A stretch of DNA of 32,516 bases from positions 1-32,516 of the forward strand of contig JAFGCR010000039.1 in assembly GCA_016932495.1 (NCBI GenBank), read 5' to 3'. The stretch is from Candidatus Peregrinibacteria bacterium (GTDB lineage: Bacteria > Patescibacteriota > Gracilibacteria > UM-FILTER-43-11). A program made the translations under genes and the position numbers. Positions 20,970 through 29,116 of this stretch are shown one piece after another (positions within the stretch are counted from its first letter, which is position 1; every line of letters begins with the position of its first letter). The notes below the pieces were generated by a model. It was not told the origin of the DNA. It ran no database searches and worked only from the letters and a program-made list of their open reading frames with translations.

Positions 20970-22502
20970 ATGTCCGAAACGCCCTCCACCAACACCATAC
21001 CGGAATCCCATTCGCTTATTGATATTTTGCGAGCGAAACTGGCTGACATTGTGCCATCATTTTCCTTTGGCTCTAAAGGAATAAACCGGGCCATAGGGCA
21101 TTCCCGGCGGGAATTTTTTGCTGCCGCATGTGTTTTGGCAGCCGCCTCTGCCATCCCCAAAGGGGCAGATGCTCATTCTGGAACAACCTGCCAAGACAAA
21201 TCTAGGCCATTGGTTTACGACAATTTTTCTCAGCATTTTGAGCCTCGCGAAACCATTCCTTTTGAGCCGGCTGATTATGAAAAACAAGAAGTATTAAAGC
21301 CTTTATCTAAAAATACTATTTTGAATGCCTTGGAGAATGCTGAACTTTTTGGGCATCCTATTAGGACTCACCTGCCTCTTGCTGATTTAATTAAACTGGA
21401 TATTAGGGAGGGGAAAATTACGACTGAAATTGACGATTCGATACTATCTGTCAGAGAAAAAATGGAAGAATATGACGCCACATTTAAATGGGTCAATATC
21501 AGTCGGGGTGTTGTGATGATATATTTTGACACCTTTGTTTACGCCATTGCGTCACAGGAAGGAATGCTGGAAATTTCAGTAGCCGATACAGCCATCAATA
21601 AAAAAGGGCTTATTTTTGAAAAATGCGTCCTGTCCACGGATTGCAGTGACGGCCTTTTGAAGTTGCATCATTCAAAAGGGTATGACAAAAGCCGCCGATG
21701 TCGAAGCGATAGTGAAAAATGTTCTTTTGAATCTAATAAAACTCAATCGGTTCATATTGTATTGGAAGATGGACGCACCATTCGTTTATCTGAAAAGGGA
21801 GCACTGGCTGTTTCAATAAATACCTGCGACTACCCTGTCGATCCTGATGACAATCCAAACGCTAAAATGGATTTTTCGGTGCCTACCCATGAATTCAGAT
21901 TAAAGAATAAAAATGATTTACTGCATTTATTGCATTATTTTAAAGGATATGAAGCCACTGTTTTTCAGATTCTGGATAATTTTGGAAAAAAATATGATGA
22001 TGTGCGTATCGATATGAGTTCACTGGAGTCAATTAAAGAACTAAGGGAAATCTTCCGACTAATCGGGAAAAACCCTATGGCCTTTTCCGCTTTTATGAGG
22101 CTGGCCAAGGTCAGATATAAAACCGACTACAATCCTCGTCTTGCTTTTCGTCATCCCGTAACGACTTTCCGGGAAGGCTGGGGGGATTGCAATGATCATG
22201 CAATTTTGGCTTTTTACTGGGCACATTTACACGGCTATCAGCCGTATTTGGCTCATGTAGATACCTATAAGAATAAAAGGAGGCAAAAAGTGGGACATGT
22301 TTTTGTCTGGTTTCTGGATGGCGCAAGGAGAACAGTCGTATTGGATAATGGCATTGCCTCCCGACTTTTTGAAAATGATACGCTTTATGATTATATTGAA
22401 GATTGTAAAATATCTGAAGATTCGCCTCGGAAAAAATACAATTGTAAGCCCGTGGGTACCAAAAAAATATATCTGGCAGATCAGAATGTTGAACTGATTT
22501 GA
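20970..22502 (+). CDS. Tat-exported transglutaminase-like protein
   Basis: A 510-residue protein. A twin-arginine signal SRREFF (RR at about 46-47) is followed by a hydrophobic Ala-rich core and an AHA-type cleavage region near 68, after an unusually long polar n-region. The mature middle (about 75-360) is unrecognised. The C-terminal domain has a transglutaminase/papain-type triad: C407 in GWGDCNDHA, H443 in VGHVFVWF and D459 in VVLDNG. Such domains act as cysteine proteases, peptide N-acyl hydrolases or protein cross-linkers. Folding in the cytoplasm before export suggests a bound cofactor or disulphide concerns; many Cys are present. It sits beside the giant surface protein, which could be its substrate (inference). 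It has its own strong promoter. Confidence 0.75.
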   Translation: MSETPSTNTIPESHSLIDILRAKLADIVPSFSFGSKGINRAIGHSRREFFAAACVLAAASAIPKGADAHSGTTCQDKSRPLVYDNFSQHFEPRETIPFEPADYEKQEVLKPLSKNTILNALENAELFGHPIRTHLPLADLIKLDIREGKITTEIDDSILSVREKMEEYDATFKWVNISRGVVMIYFDTFVYAIASQEGMLEISVADTAINKKGLIFEKCVLSTDCSDGLLKLHHSKGYDKSRRCRSDSEKCSFESNKTQSVHIVLEDGRTIRLSEKGALAVSINTCDYPVDPDDNPNAKMDFSVPTHEFRLKNKNDLLHLLHYFKGYEATVFQILDNFGKKYDDVRIDMSSLESIKELREIFRLIGKNPMAFSAFMRLAKVRYKTDYNPRLAFRHPVTTFREGWGDCNDHAILAFYWAHLHGYQPYLAHVDTYKNKRRQKVGHVFVWFLDGARRTVVLDNGIASRLFENDTLYDYIEDCKISEDSPRKKYNCKPVGTKKIYLADQNVELI

Positions 22503-22569
22503 TCGTCTTATTTAGAGATTTGATTACCGGACTATGCTAAACTAAAACCATAAAATCTAAAATAAATTT

Positions 22570-23115
22570 ATGATTGTAAGAAATCCCGACCAGCGTATTG
22601 CCGTTTTGGTTGACGTGCAGAATATTTATTATTCCGCCAAAAACCTGTTTAACGCAAAGGTCAATTTTAAAAACCTCCTCACGCATGTCACGTACGACCG
22701 TTTGCTGGTGCGCGCGGTGGCGTATGTGATCAAATCCGACCCGGATTTAAAGGAAGTGCTGTTTTTTGATGCCTTGAACAGCGCGGGTTTTGAGGTAAAG
22801 GAAAAGGACCTGCAGACGTTTTACGGCGGCGCAAAAAAAGGCGACTGGGATCTTGGCATCGCCATGGATGCCATCCGGCTAGGGCAAAAGGTAGATTCGA
22901 TTGTGTTGGTATCCGGCGACGGGGATTTTAAACCCGTGGTCAACTATTTACAGCAGGCGCTTGGTTGTTTGGTGGAAGTGGTGGCTTTTAAGCGGACGTC
23001 CAATCATGGACTGATTGAAATGGCGGATGATTTTACAAATATTGAAGAGTATCACAACCTGATGTTCAGGGCGAAACCGGTTTACAAAAAACGACCTCCC
23101 AAAACTTCTAAGTAA
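22570..23115 (+). CDS. NYN-domain (LabA/DUF88-like) predicted RNase
   Basis: A 181-residue PIN-like NYN domain protein. The acidic active-site residues are visible: D15 in AVLVDVQNIY, Asp residues in KKGDWDLGIAMDAI (about 94-107), and SGDGDFKPVV (about 115-124). A basic tail (KPVYKKRPPKTSK) may bind RNA. The family is predicted to be metal-dependent ribonucleases and is widespread, including in CPR genomes. The ATG follows a weak TATGCTAAACT promoter about 40 bases upstream. It is convergent with pyrF, nine bases away. Substrate unknown. Confidence 0.85.
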   Translation: MIVRNPDQRIAVLVDVQNIYYSAKNLFNAKVNFKNLLTHVTYDRLLVRAVAYVIKSDPDLKEVLFFDALNSAGFEVKEKDLQTFYGGAKKGDWDLGIAMDAIRLGQKVDSIVLVSGDGDFKPVVNYLQQALGCLVEVVAFKRTSNHGLIEMADDFTNIEEYHNLMFRAKPVYKKRPPKTSK

Positions 23116-23124
23116 GTTAGACGT

Positions 23125-24051
23125 TTAAAACAACTGCCCCAAATCCTCCTTCATGGCCAACGCGGCCTGGCGGGCGGCTTCGTGGTATTCCTCTTCTCCC
23201 CATTTATCATCTTTCAGGTAGGCGAAAATGATCCCGCGGGAAGAATTGACGATGGCGCCGGTCCCATTTTCATGGAAGCAAGGCTTTACATCTTCCGCGC
23301 CACCCCCTTGCGCGCCGTAACCCGGCACCAGGAAGATCTGATTGGGCATAAGCTGGCGAAGCGTGTGGGCTTCTTCGGGATAAGTGGCGCCGACCACTGC
23401 GCCGACGGATGAATAACCGGAATCGCCGATCAGATCACGGCCCCATCCCTCTACAAGCGTGGCCACATGTTCATCCATTAAATGATCACCAACGGGCTGG
23501 CCCTGTATTTCGTCAGCAGACGGATTGGAGGTCCGCACGAGAATAAAAAGCCCCTTCCCCTGCTCCTGGCAGACTTTAGTAAAAGGCTTAATGCCGTCAG
23601 TGCCCAGATAAGGAGTAACCGTAAGGGCGTCGGCATTGATGGTGGCGGTAGGCGTGCCGAAAACATCGACCAACCCCAAGTGGCCGTTGGCATAGGCTTC
23701 AGACGTGGAACCGATGTCATTGCGTTTGGCATCGCCGATAACCAGCATACCTTTTTTATGGGCGTATTCAATCGTCTGTTCATAGGCAAACAGCCCCGCG
23801 TGTCCATACTGTTCGTAAAAAGCGATCTGTGGTTTGATGGCAGGGACAATGTCAGCGATGGCTTCAATAATCCCTACATTGAAAACGATAATGGAGGCTG
23901 AAACCGCTTCCAGATTTTTCCCGCCATATTGCTTAATGGCCCTTTCTTTAATAAAAGCGGGGATCTTGTCGAGGCGGGGATCGAGTCCTACTACCGTCGG
24001 ATTCCCGAGTTCCTTGATCCGATTGGCTAACCGGTCTCCAAAATGCTGCAT
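23125..24051 (-). CDS. pyrF: Orotidine 5'-phosphate decarboxylase (type 2)
   Basis: A 308-residue enzyme catalysing OMP to UMP, the last step of de novo UMP synthesis. VVGLDPRLDKIP (20-31) is the first strand. The catalytic D-x-K-x-x-D is in GDAKRNDIGST (D107, K109, D112). VRTSNPSADEIQ and LVPGYGAQGGGAEDV form the phosphate-binding end. The length and the long loops mark the roughly 270-310-residue type 2 subfamily. It starts ten bases after the stop codon of the TPR gene, so it is likely the last gene of a holB-TPR-pyrF operon. Confidence 0.95.
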   Translation of the reverse strand: MQHFGDRLANRIKELGNPTVVGLDPRLDKIPAFIKERAIKQYGGKNLEAVSASIIVFNVGIIEAIADIVPAIKPQIAFYEQYGHAGLFAYEQTIEYAHKKGMLVIGDAKRNDIGSTSEAYANGHLGLVDVFGTPTATINADALTVTPYLGTDGIKPFTKVCQEQGKGLFILVRTSNPSADEIQGQPVGDHLMDEHVATLVEGWGRDLIGDSGYSSVGAVVGATYPEEAHTLRQLMPNQIFLVPGYGAQGGGAEDVKPCFHENGTGAIVNSSRGIIFAYLKDDKWGEEEYHEAARQAALAMKEDLGQLF

Positions 24052-24061
24052 ATTTTTTATA

Positions 24062-24862
24062 TTAAGGGGTCATGACTTTTTCGATTTCATTCATTTTAAT
24101 CCGGACATCCTGGGCGCTGTTGCGCGCCCTTTCGTTATAAGGTTCTAACGTGAGGATCTTCTCATAAGTAAAAAGGGCATTCTCGTAATCTTCCGCCGCT
24201 TTACAAGCATCAGCCAATAAAAAAAGGTAATCGACTTCACGCGGTTTTAGTTCGGCCGCCCGCCGGTAACATTCGCCGGCCAACGACGGCCGCATGAGCA
24301 ACTGATACAGCCGGCCCAGGGCTACCAATTTCCGGTCATCCTTTTCATCTAATCCAATTGCCTGAACATAAGCCTGCACTGCCTCTTTAAAACGTTTCTT
24401 TTTAAGATATATTTTTGCGAGACTTTCGTAAACAGTCGGGTTGTCGCGGTCGATCTCAGCCAGACGTTTGTATAAAGATTCCGCGCGCTTTAAATCCCCA
24501 CTTTCCATATAAACCGTGGCTAGCTTTAAAGAAACAGGGAGTTCTTCTTTGGTAAGCGCCAATGACTGGATCAATAATTTCTTTGCTTCACTCCATTGCT
24601 CCTTTGCCATAGCCATATCGGCCTTACGCAAAACCAGTTTAAATTGTGAAAAATCATATTTTTTGCCCTTTTGTTCTTTCAGGAACATTTCCTTAAAACG
24701 CTCTTTCTGCATCATCTGCCGCTCTTTCTGGAGCTCATCGACTTTCTGGGCGACCTCTTCCTTGAATTTCCGCCGCTTATCACGGTTAAAAATATGATTA
24801 CGTCGTATAACAATAACGGTAATGGCCAGCAGGGCGCCGATAAACAAATAAATCTGGGGCAT
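24062..24862 (-). CDS. Membrane-anchored TPR protein
   Basis: A 266-residue protein. A single N-terminal membrane helix (residues 3-19, IYLFIGALLAITVIVI) is followed by a very basic linker and coiled coil (20-70), then about five TPR units (75-250). Examples are AEQWSEAK-type helix pairs, GDLKRAESLYKRLAEIDRDNPTVYESLAKIYLKK (quoted in two parts: GDLKRAESLYKRLAEID, NPTVYESLAKIYLKK), and YENALFTYEKILTLEPYNE. A cytoplasmic scaffold at the membrane is probable. It lies between holB and pyrF with short gaps. Partner unknown. Confidence 0.8.
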   Translation of the reverse strand: MPQIYLFIGALLAITVIVIRRNHIFNRDKRRKFKEEVAQKVDELQKERQMMQKERFKEMFLKEQKGKKYDFSQFKLVLRKADMAMAKEQWSEAKKLLIQSLALTKEELPVSLKLATVYMESGDLKRAESLYKRLAEIDRDNPTVYESLAKIYLKKKRFKEAVQAYVQAIGLDEKDDRKLVALGRLYQLLMRPSLAGECYRRAAELKPREVDYLFLLADACKAAEDYENALFTYEKILTLEPYNERARNSAQDVRIKMNEIEKVMTP

Positions 24863-24930
24863 TTAAGGCAAAGCAATAAAAGTAAATATCCGAAAACCGG
24901 GTTTTACTTTTTTGTTTTTATTTTTGTTTT

Positions 24931-25863
24931 TTACCGCTCGGTTTGGATCATCAGATTTTCCAGAGCGAGTTTTTTGTTGACGTTTCGGTTTATAAAATAA
25001 CGTGTTTTTCCCAAACTTTCAAACAGATTAACAATATCGCGTAAAGTGAAACGTTTACCCAATAAGGGGGAGGAGGAATTCATATGCTCGAAAAGGAGTT
25101 TTCTGACATAGCGGGTAAAAGCATCCAGAAACAGGTCGACCTGGGTTTTATCTTTCTCGATTTCCTCGATAAACAAAAACTTTTGCGCTAAATCATTCTT
25201 TTTTAAAAAAGCTTCAATCTGACCATAGAGCTTTTTCTGGCCCGCAAAAGCATTTTCATCTTTTATCATGCTGATAGCCAGGCCAGGCCTGCCCTGGGCC
25301 ATGTTCACTATTTCATCCATTTCAGGGCGACTGCCAAACGTCTCTTTTAAATAAGCCTTTAAAATACCGTCGTCCACTGTGGAAAAATGGAAATGGCGAA
25401 CGCGTGACTGGATGGTTAAAAGCACTTGATCCAGATGGCTGGTGGTCAGGAGGAAAATGGTTTTCCCGGGGGGTTCTTCGAGTGTTTTCAGAAAAGAATT
25501 CTGCGCTTCTACCGGCATACGCTCGATATTTTCAATCACAATCACGCGATAAGGACTTTGGCTGGTCAAATTGGTTTTACGAATAATCTCGCGGACTTCA
25601 TCGATCTTAATAGACTCCCCATTGTCTTCCATAAAAATCGTGTCCGGATGAGCTTTGGTCTGGATCAGCTGACAATCCCTGCATTTTTTGCAGTAATGGT
25701 TCGGGCACTGGATAATGCTGGCAAGGGTTTTGGCGATACTGGATTTCCCGCCCTGATGCGGACCGGAAAAAAGATAGGCATGGCTAAAATTTCTTCCTTT
25801 GATTTCTTTTTCCAGACTTAAAAGCTGCTGGGTGTGACCGACAATGTTCCACTGGTATAACAT
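24931..25863 (-). CDS. holB: DNA polymerase III delta-prime subunit
   Basis: A 310-residue AAA+ clamp-loader subunit. The N-terminus LYQWNIVGHTQQ is usual for the family. Walker A is GPHQGGKSS (34-42), a zinc-binding cluster has C53, C58, C61 and C64, the sensor/Walker B region is RVIVIENIERMPVEAQNSF, and LKTLEEPP is the SRC-like neighbour motif of the family. The Walker B acidic pair is IEN rather than DE, as in delta-prime subunits that do not hydrolyse ATP. I chose ATG 25863 because an upstream in-frame ATG (25905) adds residues unlike the family and would place the start upstream of the TATAAT box at 25886-25891. Confidence 0.85.
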   Translation of the reverse strand: MLYQWNIVGHTQQLLSLEKEIKGRNFSHAYLFSGPHQGGKSSIAKTLASIIQCPNHYCKKCRDCQLIQTKAHPDTIFMEDNGESIKIDEVREIIRKTNLTSQSPYRVIVIENIERMPVEAQNSFLKTLEEPPGKTIFLLTTSHLDQVLLTIQSRVRHFHFSTVDDGILKAYLKETFGSRPEMDEIVNMAQGRPGLAISMIKDENAFAGQKKLYGQIEAFLKKNDLAQKFLFIEEIEKDKTQVDLFLDAFTRYVRKLLFEHMNSSSPLLGKRFTLRDIVNLFESLGKTRYFINRNVNKKLALENLMIQTER

Positions 25864-25885
25864 AGAACGATGATGAGTGGCTGTT

Positions 25886-25891
25886 ATTATA
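25886..25891 (-). promoter_or_regulatory. -10 box of the holB group
   Basis: On the minus strand TATAAT (25891-25886), 22 bases before the ATG at 25863. The -35 region would fall inside the left arm of the palindrome at 25903-25930, so the element may influence this promoter. Confidence 0.55.
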
Positions 25892-25902
25892 CACCAAAGA
25901 TA

Positions 25903-25991
25903 CACATTTCACATTTCAGATTTCTGATTCCATTCAGAATTTTAAATTTTACATGTGGAATTTGATTCAGAATTCTGAAATGTGAAATGTG
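25903..25991. repeat. 89-bp palindromic element with 28-bp arms
   Basis: The left arm (25903-25930) and right arm (25964-25991) are inverse complements at 26 of 28 positions. Each begins with the doubled CACATTTCACATTTCAGA block. The loop contains AATTTTAAATTTTA and a second ATTCAGAATT. It resembles a MITE or REP-type dispersed palindrome. It lies between the holB promoter and tRNA-Leu. I saw no target duplication. Confidence 0.85.
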
Positions 25992-26008
25992 AAATCTTTT
26001 GGCGTTGT

Positions 26009-26059
26009 CAAAAGCCCTTGTTTTTAAGAGCAAATTTCACTAAAATAATCGGGCTTTTG
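26009..26059 (+). promoter_or_regulatory. tRNA-Leu promoter within a 9-bp inverted repeat
   Basis: TTGTTT (26018-26023), 17 bases, then TAAAAT (26041-26046) is a plausible promoter 33 bases before the tRNA. It is enclosed by CAAAAGCCC (26009-26017) and GGGCTTTTG (26051-26059), a perfect inverted repeat. Confidence 0.5.
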
Positions 26060-26078
26060 TGTTTATTTGTATTTTTAA

Positions 26079-26163
26079 GCCTGAGTGGTGGAACTGGTAG
26101 ACACGCGAGACTTAAAATCTCGTTCCTTCGGGAGTGTGGGTTCGAGTCCCACCTCAGGCACCA
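26079..26163 (+). tRNA. tRNA-Leu (anticodon TAA), CCA encoded
   Basis: An 85-base class II tRNA. The acceptor GCCTGAG pairs with CTCAGGC, with discriminator A and genomic CCA. The anticodon arm is CGAGA, CTTAAAA, TCTCG with anticodon TAA. The long variable arm is built on CCTTCGGG. The T-arm is GTGGG, TTCGAGT, CCCAC. The A73 discriminator agrees with leucine identity. Confidence 0.95.
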
Positions 26164-26183
26164 CATCCTAATAACTGACGACT

Positions 26184-26663
26184 ATGGAAAAAACACTGAA
26201 AAAACCGGCCAAAGATTTTATGGCTAAAAAAGTCATCGCGGTGCAGGAAAATGAAAACATCAAAGCCCTCTTTAAATTATTAGACCAAAGTGCTATTCTG
26301 GGCGTCCCGGTGGTGGATGACAAACATCATGTGGTCGGTATTGTGACGGAAACGGATTTAATCAGACACTTTACCACCCTGGAAACTCCCCATTCCATCA
26401 ACCTTCTCGGAAGTATTGTGTACCTTAATGACATCAGTGATTTTAATAAGCACCTGAAAGAACATTGCGCTGAAACGGTAAAAGATCTGATGACTGCACC
26501 GGCTATCACGGCAAACGAGACGGCAACACTTCTGGAAGTCATCAATCTCATGTCTGAAAACAACATCAGCCGATTGCCGGTTGTGAATAAAAAAGGTGAA
26601 TTGACAGGCATCATTACCCGAAAGGATGTGGTTCATCAGCTCGCCAAAGTAAAACATGTTTAA
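26184..26663 (+). CDS. Tandem CBS-domain protein
   Basis: A 159-residue protein made of a CBS pair (Bateman module). CBS1 runs about 9-70 (DFMAKKVIAVQENENI to VVDDKHHVVGIVTETDLIRH). CBS2 runs about 97-156 (VKDLMTAPAITANETATLL to VVNKKGELTGIITRKDVV). An inter-domain segment of about 25 residues lies between them. The module usually binds adenosine nucleotides and regulates another protein; no catalytic domain is fused, so it is a free-standing sensor with unknown partner. It starts 20 bases after tRNA-Leu and is followed 18 bases later by the L25/Ctc gene, so the two may be co-transcribed. Confidence 0.85.
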   Translation: MEKTLKKPAKDFMAKKVIAVQENENIKALFKLLDQSAILGVPVVDDKHHVVGIVTETDLIRHFTTLETPHSINLLGSIVYLNDISDFNKHLKEHCAETVKDLMTAPAITANETATLLEVINLMSENNISRLPVVNKKGELTGIITRKDVVHQLAKVKHV

Positions 26664-26681
26664 TTATTAATTTTATATAAA

Positions 26682-27350
26682 ATGGAAAAGATAACATTAA
26701 ACGTTACTGAAGGGGTTTACGATTCTGCGAAAGCCGCGCGCAATGCAGGACGCATCCCAATGGCCTATTATGGCAAAGGGGTTGAGAATCATGGATTTTC
26801 CGCGGATTACCAGGAATTCCGCCGCGCCTATGAAAAAGGCGGACACAGTACCATTATGTATTTTGTTAATGAAAAAGGAGAAGAATTTCCTATCCTGATA
26901 CAGGATATCCAATATGATCCGGTCAGTGATCAAATCATCCACGCGGATCTTTTGGCAATCAATATGGATCAGCCTATTACTACCGCGGTTCCCCTTGTGC
27001 TTACCGGCGTAGCGCCTGCGGTTCGGGAATTGGGCGGTATTTTGGTGCAAAACAAAAATAATGTACAAGTAGAATGTCTGCCGGGGAATCTAGTCCATGA
27101 GATTAAAGTGGATATTTCATCGCTGGTCGATTTCCACTCTTCCATCACAATAGGTGATATAAAGGTGCCTGATACCATCGAGATCCTGGATGCGCCGGAC
27201 ATCAATGTGGCGACTGTATCGGCTCCGAAAGAGGCTGAAGAAGAAATGCCTGCCAAAGTAGAAGGAGTAGAGGGAGTGGAAGGGGCCGAGGAGGGCGAAA
27301 AGAAAGAGGGTGAGGCTGCTGAAGGCGGCGAAGAAAAGAAAGAGGGATAA
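26682..27350 (+). CDS. rplY: 50S ribosomal protein L25 / general stress protein Ctc
   Basis: A 222-residue long-form L25 (TL5/Ctc). The N-terminal 5S-rRNA-binding domain runs about 1-92, including the AARNAGRIPMAYYGKG motif near 19-34 and DIQYDPVSDQIIHADLLAI. The C-terminal beta domain (about 93-185) carries VPLVLTGVAPAVRELGGIL. A low-complexity acidic tail of Glu, Gly, Lys and Ala (about 186-222) follows, common in long-form proteins. It binds 5S rRNA in the large subunit. No Shine-Dalgarno is seen before the ATG. Confidence 0.95.
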   Translation: MEKITLNVTEGVYDSAKAARNAGRIPMAYYGKGVENHGFSADYQEFRRAYEKGGHSTIMYFVNEKGEEFPILIQDIQYDPVSDQIIHADLLAINMDQPITTAVPLVLTGVAPAVRELGGILVQNKNNVQVECLPGNLVHEIKVDISSLVDFHSSITIGDIKVPDTIEILDAPDINVATVSAPKEAEEEMPAKVEGVEGVEGAEEGEKKEGEAAEGGEEKKEG

Positions 27351-27380
27351 TAACCATTGGTGCTCCGATTGGAAACCATT

Positions 27381-28514
27381 ATGAATTTTAAAGAATTACT
27401 TCAGCGACTTCGCCAAAAAGCGAAATTCGAACCGAAATTCATCGGCGTCCTGGCCCTTGTGGCTGTGGGCGCCTTTGTGATAATCGAGCTCATTTTGGGG
27501 GCTATTATGCACTCAGTCGAAAAAAATCGTTACGACATCCAGCCATTAGATGAACGGGTTATTTATGGCATCGCGCCGCACAACGTCAAAGATGATTTTC
27601 CGCTCCTTCTTGAAAAGCAGCCCTCCATTCTGAATGGCGCCCCTATAGAACAGGATATTGGGAAGGGGCAGGTTTTGGCAGTTGTTATCGAAAATTACAC
27701 TCCGATCCGTTCCACCCAGATAGGACTGGAGGAGGCGGCAATCGTTTATGAGGTTCCGACAGAGGGGGGCATTACCCGGCTTTTAGCGCTTTATGATGGG
27801 CGGCCGATCGAGGCCATGGGGCCCGTGCGTTCTGCGCGGCCTTATTTCATTACCTGGGCTTCGGAATATCGCGCGGCCTTTGTACATGTGGGCGGAAGTC
27901 CGGAGGCATTGGCAAATCTAATAGGCAATTTTCGCTTATTTAATATTGATGAATTCGCGGATTACGTGACCATCTGGCGGAATAACCAATACCTGGCGCC
28001 CCATAACGCCTTCACTTCTACCGAAAATATCTATGAACGGCTCAATAAAGAAAACTACTACCAGCCCGTCAAAACGAAACGTTTCCCTTTTAAAGATCCT
28101 GATGACGTTTCAGGGGATATCCGCACCATCACCATTGATTTTTCCATCGCCCCTTACGCGGTGAAATATGCTTATGACGAAACAAACCATACCTACACCC
28201 GTTACAATGGAGGCAAAACACATCATAACATCCAGCCGGCCAACGTGGTGATCCAGTTTGTAGACACGGAGGTGTTGGATGATATCGGACGCCTGAGAAT
28301 CCAGACACACGGCACCGGCAAGACTCTCGTATTCCGCGACGGACATGTGGTTGAGGGCACATGGGAAAAAGACGCTTCTATCAACAGCCCCGATCAGCCC
28401 ATAGACCAGAGCTGGACGAAGTTTTTTGACCAGAACGGGGACGAGATCGAGCTGAACCGGGGGCAGGTGTGGATCGAGGTGGTGCCGAATGGCCGGTCCG
28501 TGAATTATTTTTAA
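27381..28514 (+). CDS. DUF3048 (YerB-like) membrane-anchored protein
   Basis: A 377-residue protein. The N-terminus is cytoplasmic (1-17), then a membrane helix (about 19-42, VLALVAVGAFVIIELILGAI) and an extracytoplasmic part. Residues about 100-220 match the DUF3048 N-terminal domain (YEVPTEGGITRLLALYDGR, MGPVRSARPYFI, FVHVGGSPEAL). Residues about 250-370 match its C-terminal domain. The family is known from Bacillus YerB and many CPR genomes; its function is unknown. ATG 27381 is used because residues further upstream (TTG at 27357) have no family match. Confidence 0.85.
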   Translation: MNFKELLQRLRQKAKFEPKFIGVLALVAVGAFVIIELILGAIMHSVEKNRYDIQPLDERVIYGIAPHNVKDDFPLLLEKQPSILNGAPIEQDIGKGQVLAVVIENYTPIRSTQIGLEEAAIVYEVPTEGGITRLLALYDGRPIEAMGPVRSARPYFITWASEYRAAFVHVGGSPEALANLIGNFRLFNIDEFADYVTIWRNNQYLAPHNAFTSTENIYERLNKENYYQPVKTKRFPFKDPDDVSGDIRTITIDFSIAPYAVKYAYDETNHTYTRYNGGKTHHNIQPANVVIQFVDTEVLDDIGRLRIQTHGTGKTLVFRDGHVVEGTWEKDASINSPDQPIDQSWTKFFDQNGDEIELNRGQVWIEVVPNGRSVNYF

Positions 28515-28558
28515 TTTAAGAGTAAAATATTTACAGTTTAACCATTAATCTGATAACT

Positions 28559-29083
28559 ATGAAATCATTAACAGCTAAATCAATTTTAATCATTACTTTT
28601 GTCGCTATCGCTTTTCTGCCCGGCTGTGGCGGAGGAACGGGCACTGAAAGTGTCACCGGGGCAGGCAGCGGCAGTGCCAAAGCGCCTAGCAGCAGCGGAC
28701 GGGATGTCTCTGCATTAAAATGCGGAGATGTATTATCGAAGGCATTTGTCGACTCATTGGGACTCCCCGATTCTGAGTCTTATGCTGAAGATTCGTCAGT
28801 CCCCTGTGTATTCACGGATGTATCTTTTATGTTCTGGCCTGGCGATTTATTTGACACTTTATTGCAAGGCGTTCAAATGCTTCCTGATCCTGAAAACTTT
28901 AAAGAAACCACGAGTATCGGCAGCAGAACGATGGAATATGACGGTTCTTATTTGGGGCATACGGTAGAAGTCGGTTTTGTGACCAAGAATAAAAACGCAA
29001 CTGCCCTGCTGTCATTTACCGGAGACGCGGCCACTTTGGAACTGGCTAAAAAAATGGCTAAGGAAATGGAGAAAAATTTATGA
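28559..29083 (+). CDS. Small lipoprotein, unknown function
   Basis: A 174-residue protein with a lipoprotein signal peptide and lipobox FLPGC (Cys at about 23). A Gly/Ser-rich linker (24-50) precedes a mature domain containing C60 (LKCGDVL) and C77 (VPCVFTD), likely a disulphide pair. The C-terminal helix is Lys-rich. It is an envelope protein, transcribed rightwards with the DUF3048 gene 44 bases before and queA 33 bases after. The domain is not recognised. Confidence 0.75.
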   Translation: MKSLTAKSILIITFVAIAFLPGCGGGTGTESVTGAGSGSAKAPSSSGRDVSALKCGDVLSKAFVDSLGLPDSESYAEDSSVPCVFTDVSFMFWPGDLFDTLLQGVQMLPDPENFKETTSIGSRTMEYDGSYLGHTVEVGFVTKNKNATALLSFTGDAATLELAKKMAKEMEKNL

Positions 29084-29116
29084 TGGTCCCGCCTTCTGCC
29101 TATTTAACGACTGTAA

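Noticed and set aside
25982-26227. Open frame of 81 codons on the plus strand
   Set aside because: It runs through the tRNA-Leu gene and the start of the CBS gene in another frame. It has no family similarity.
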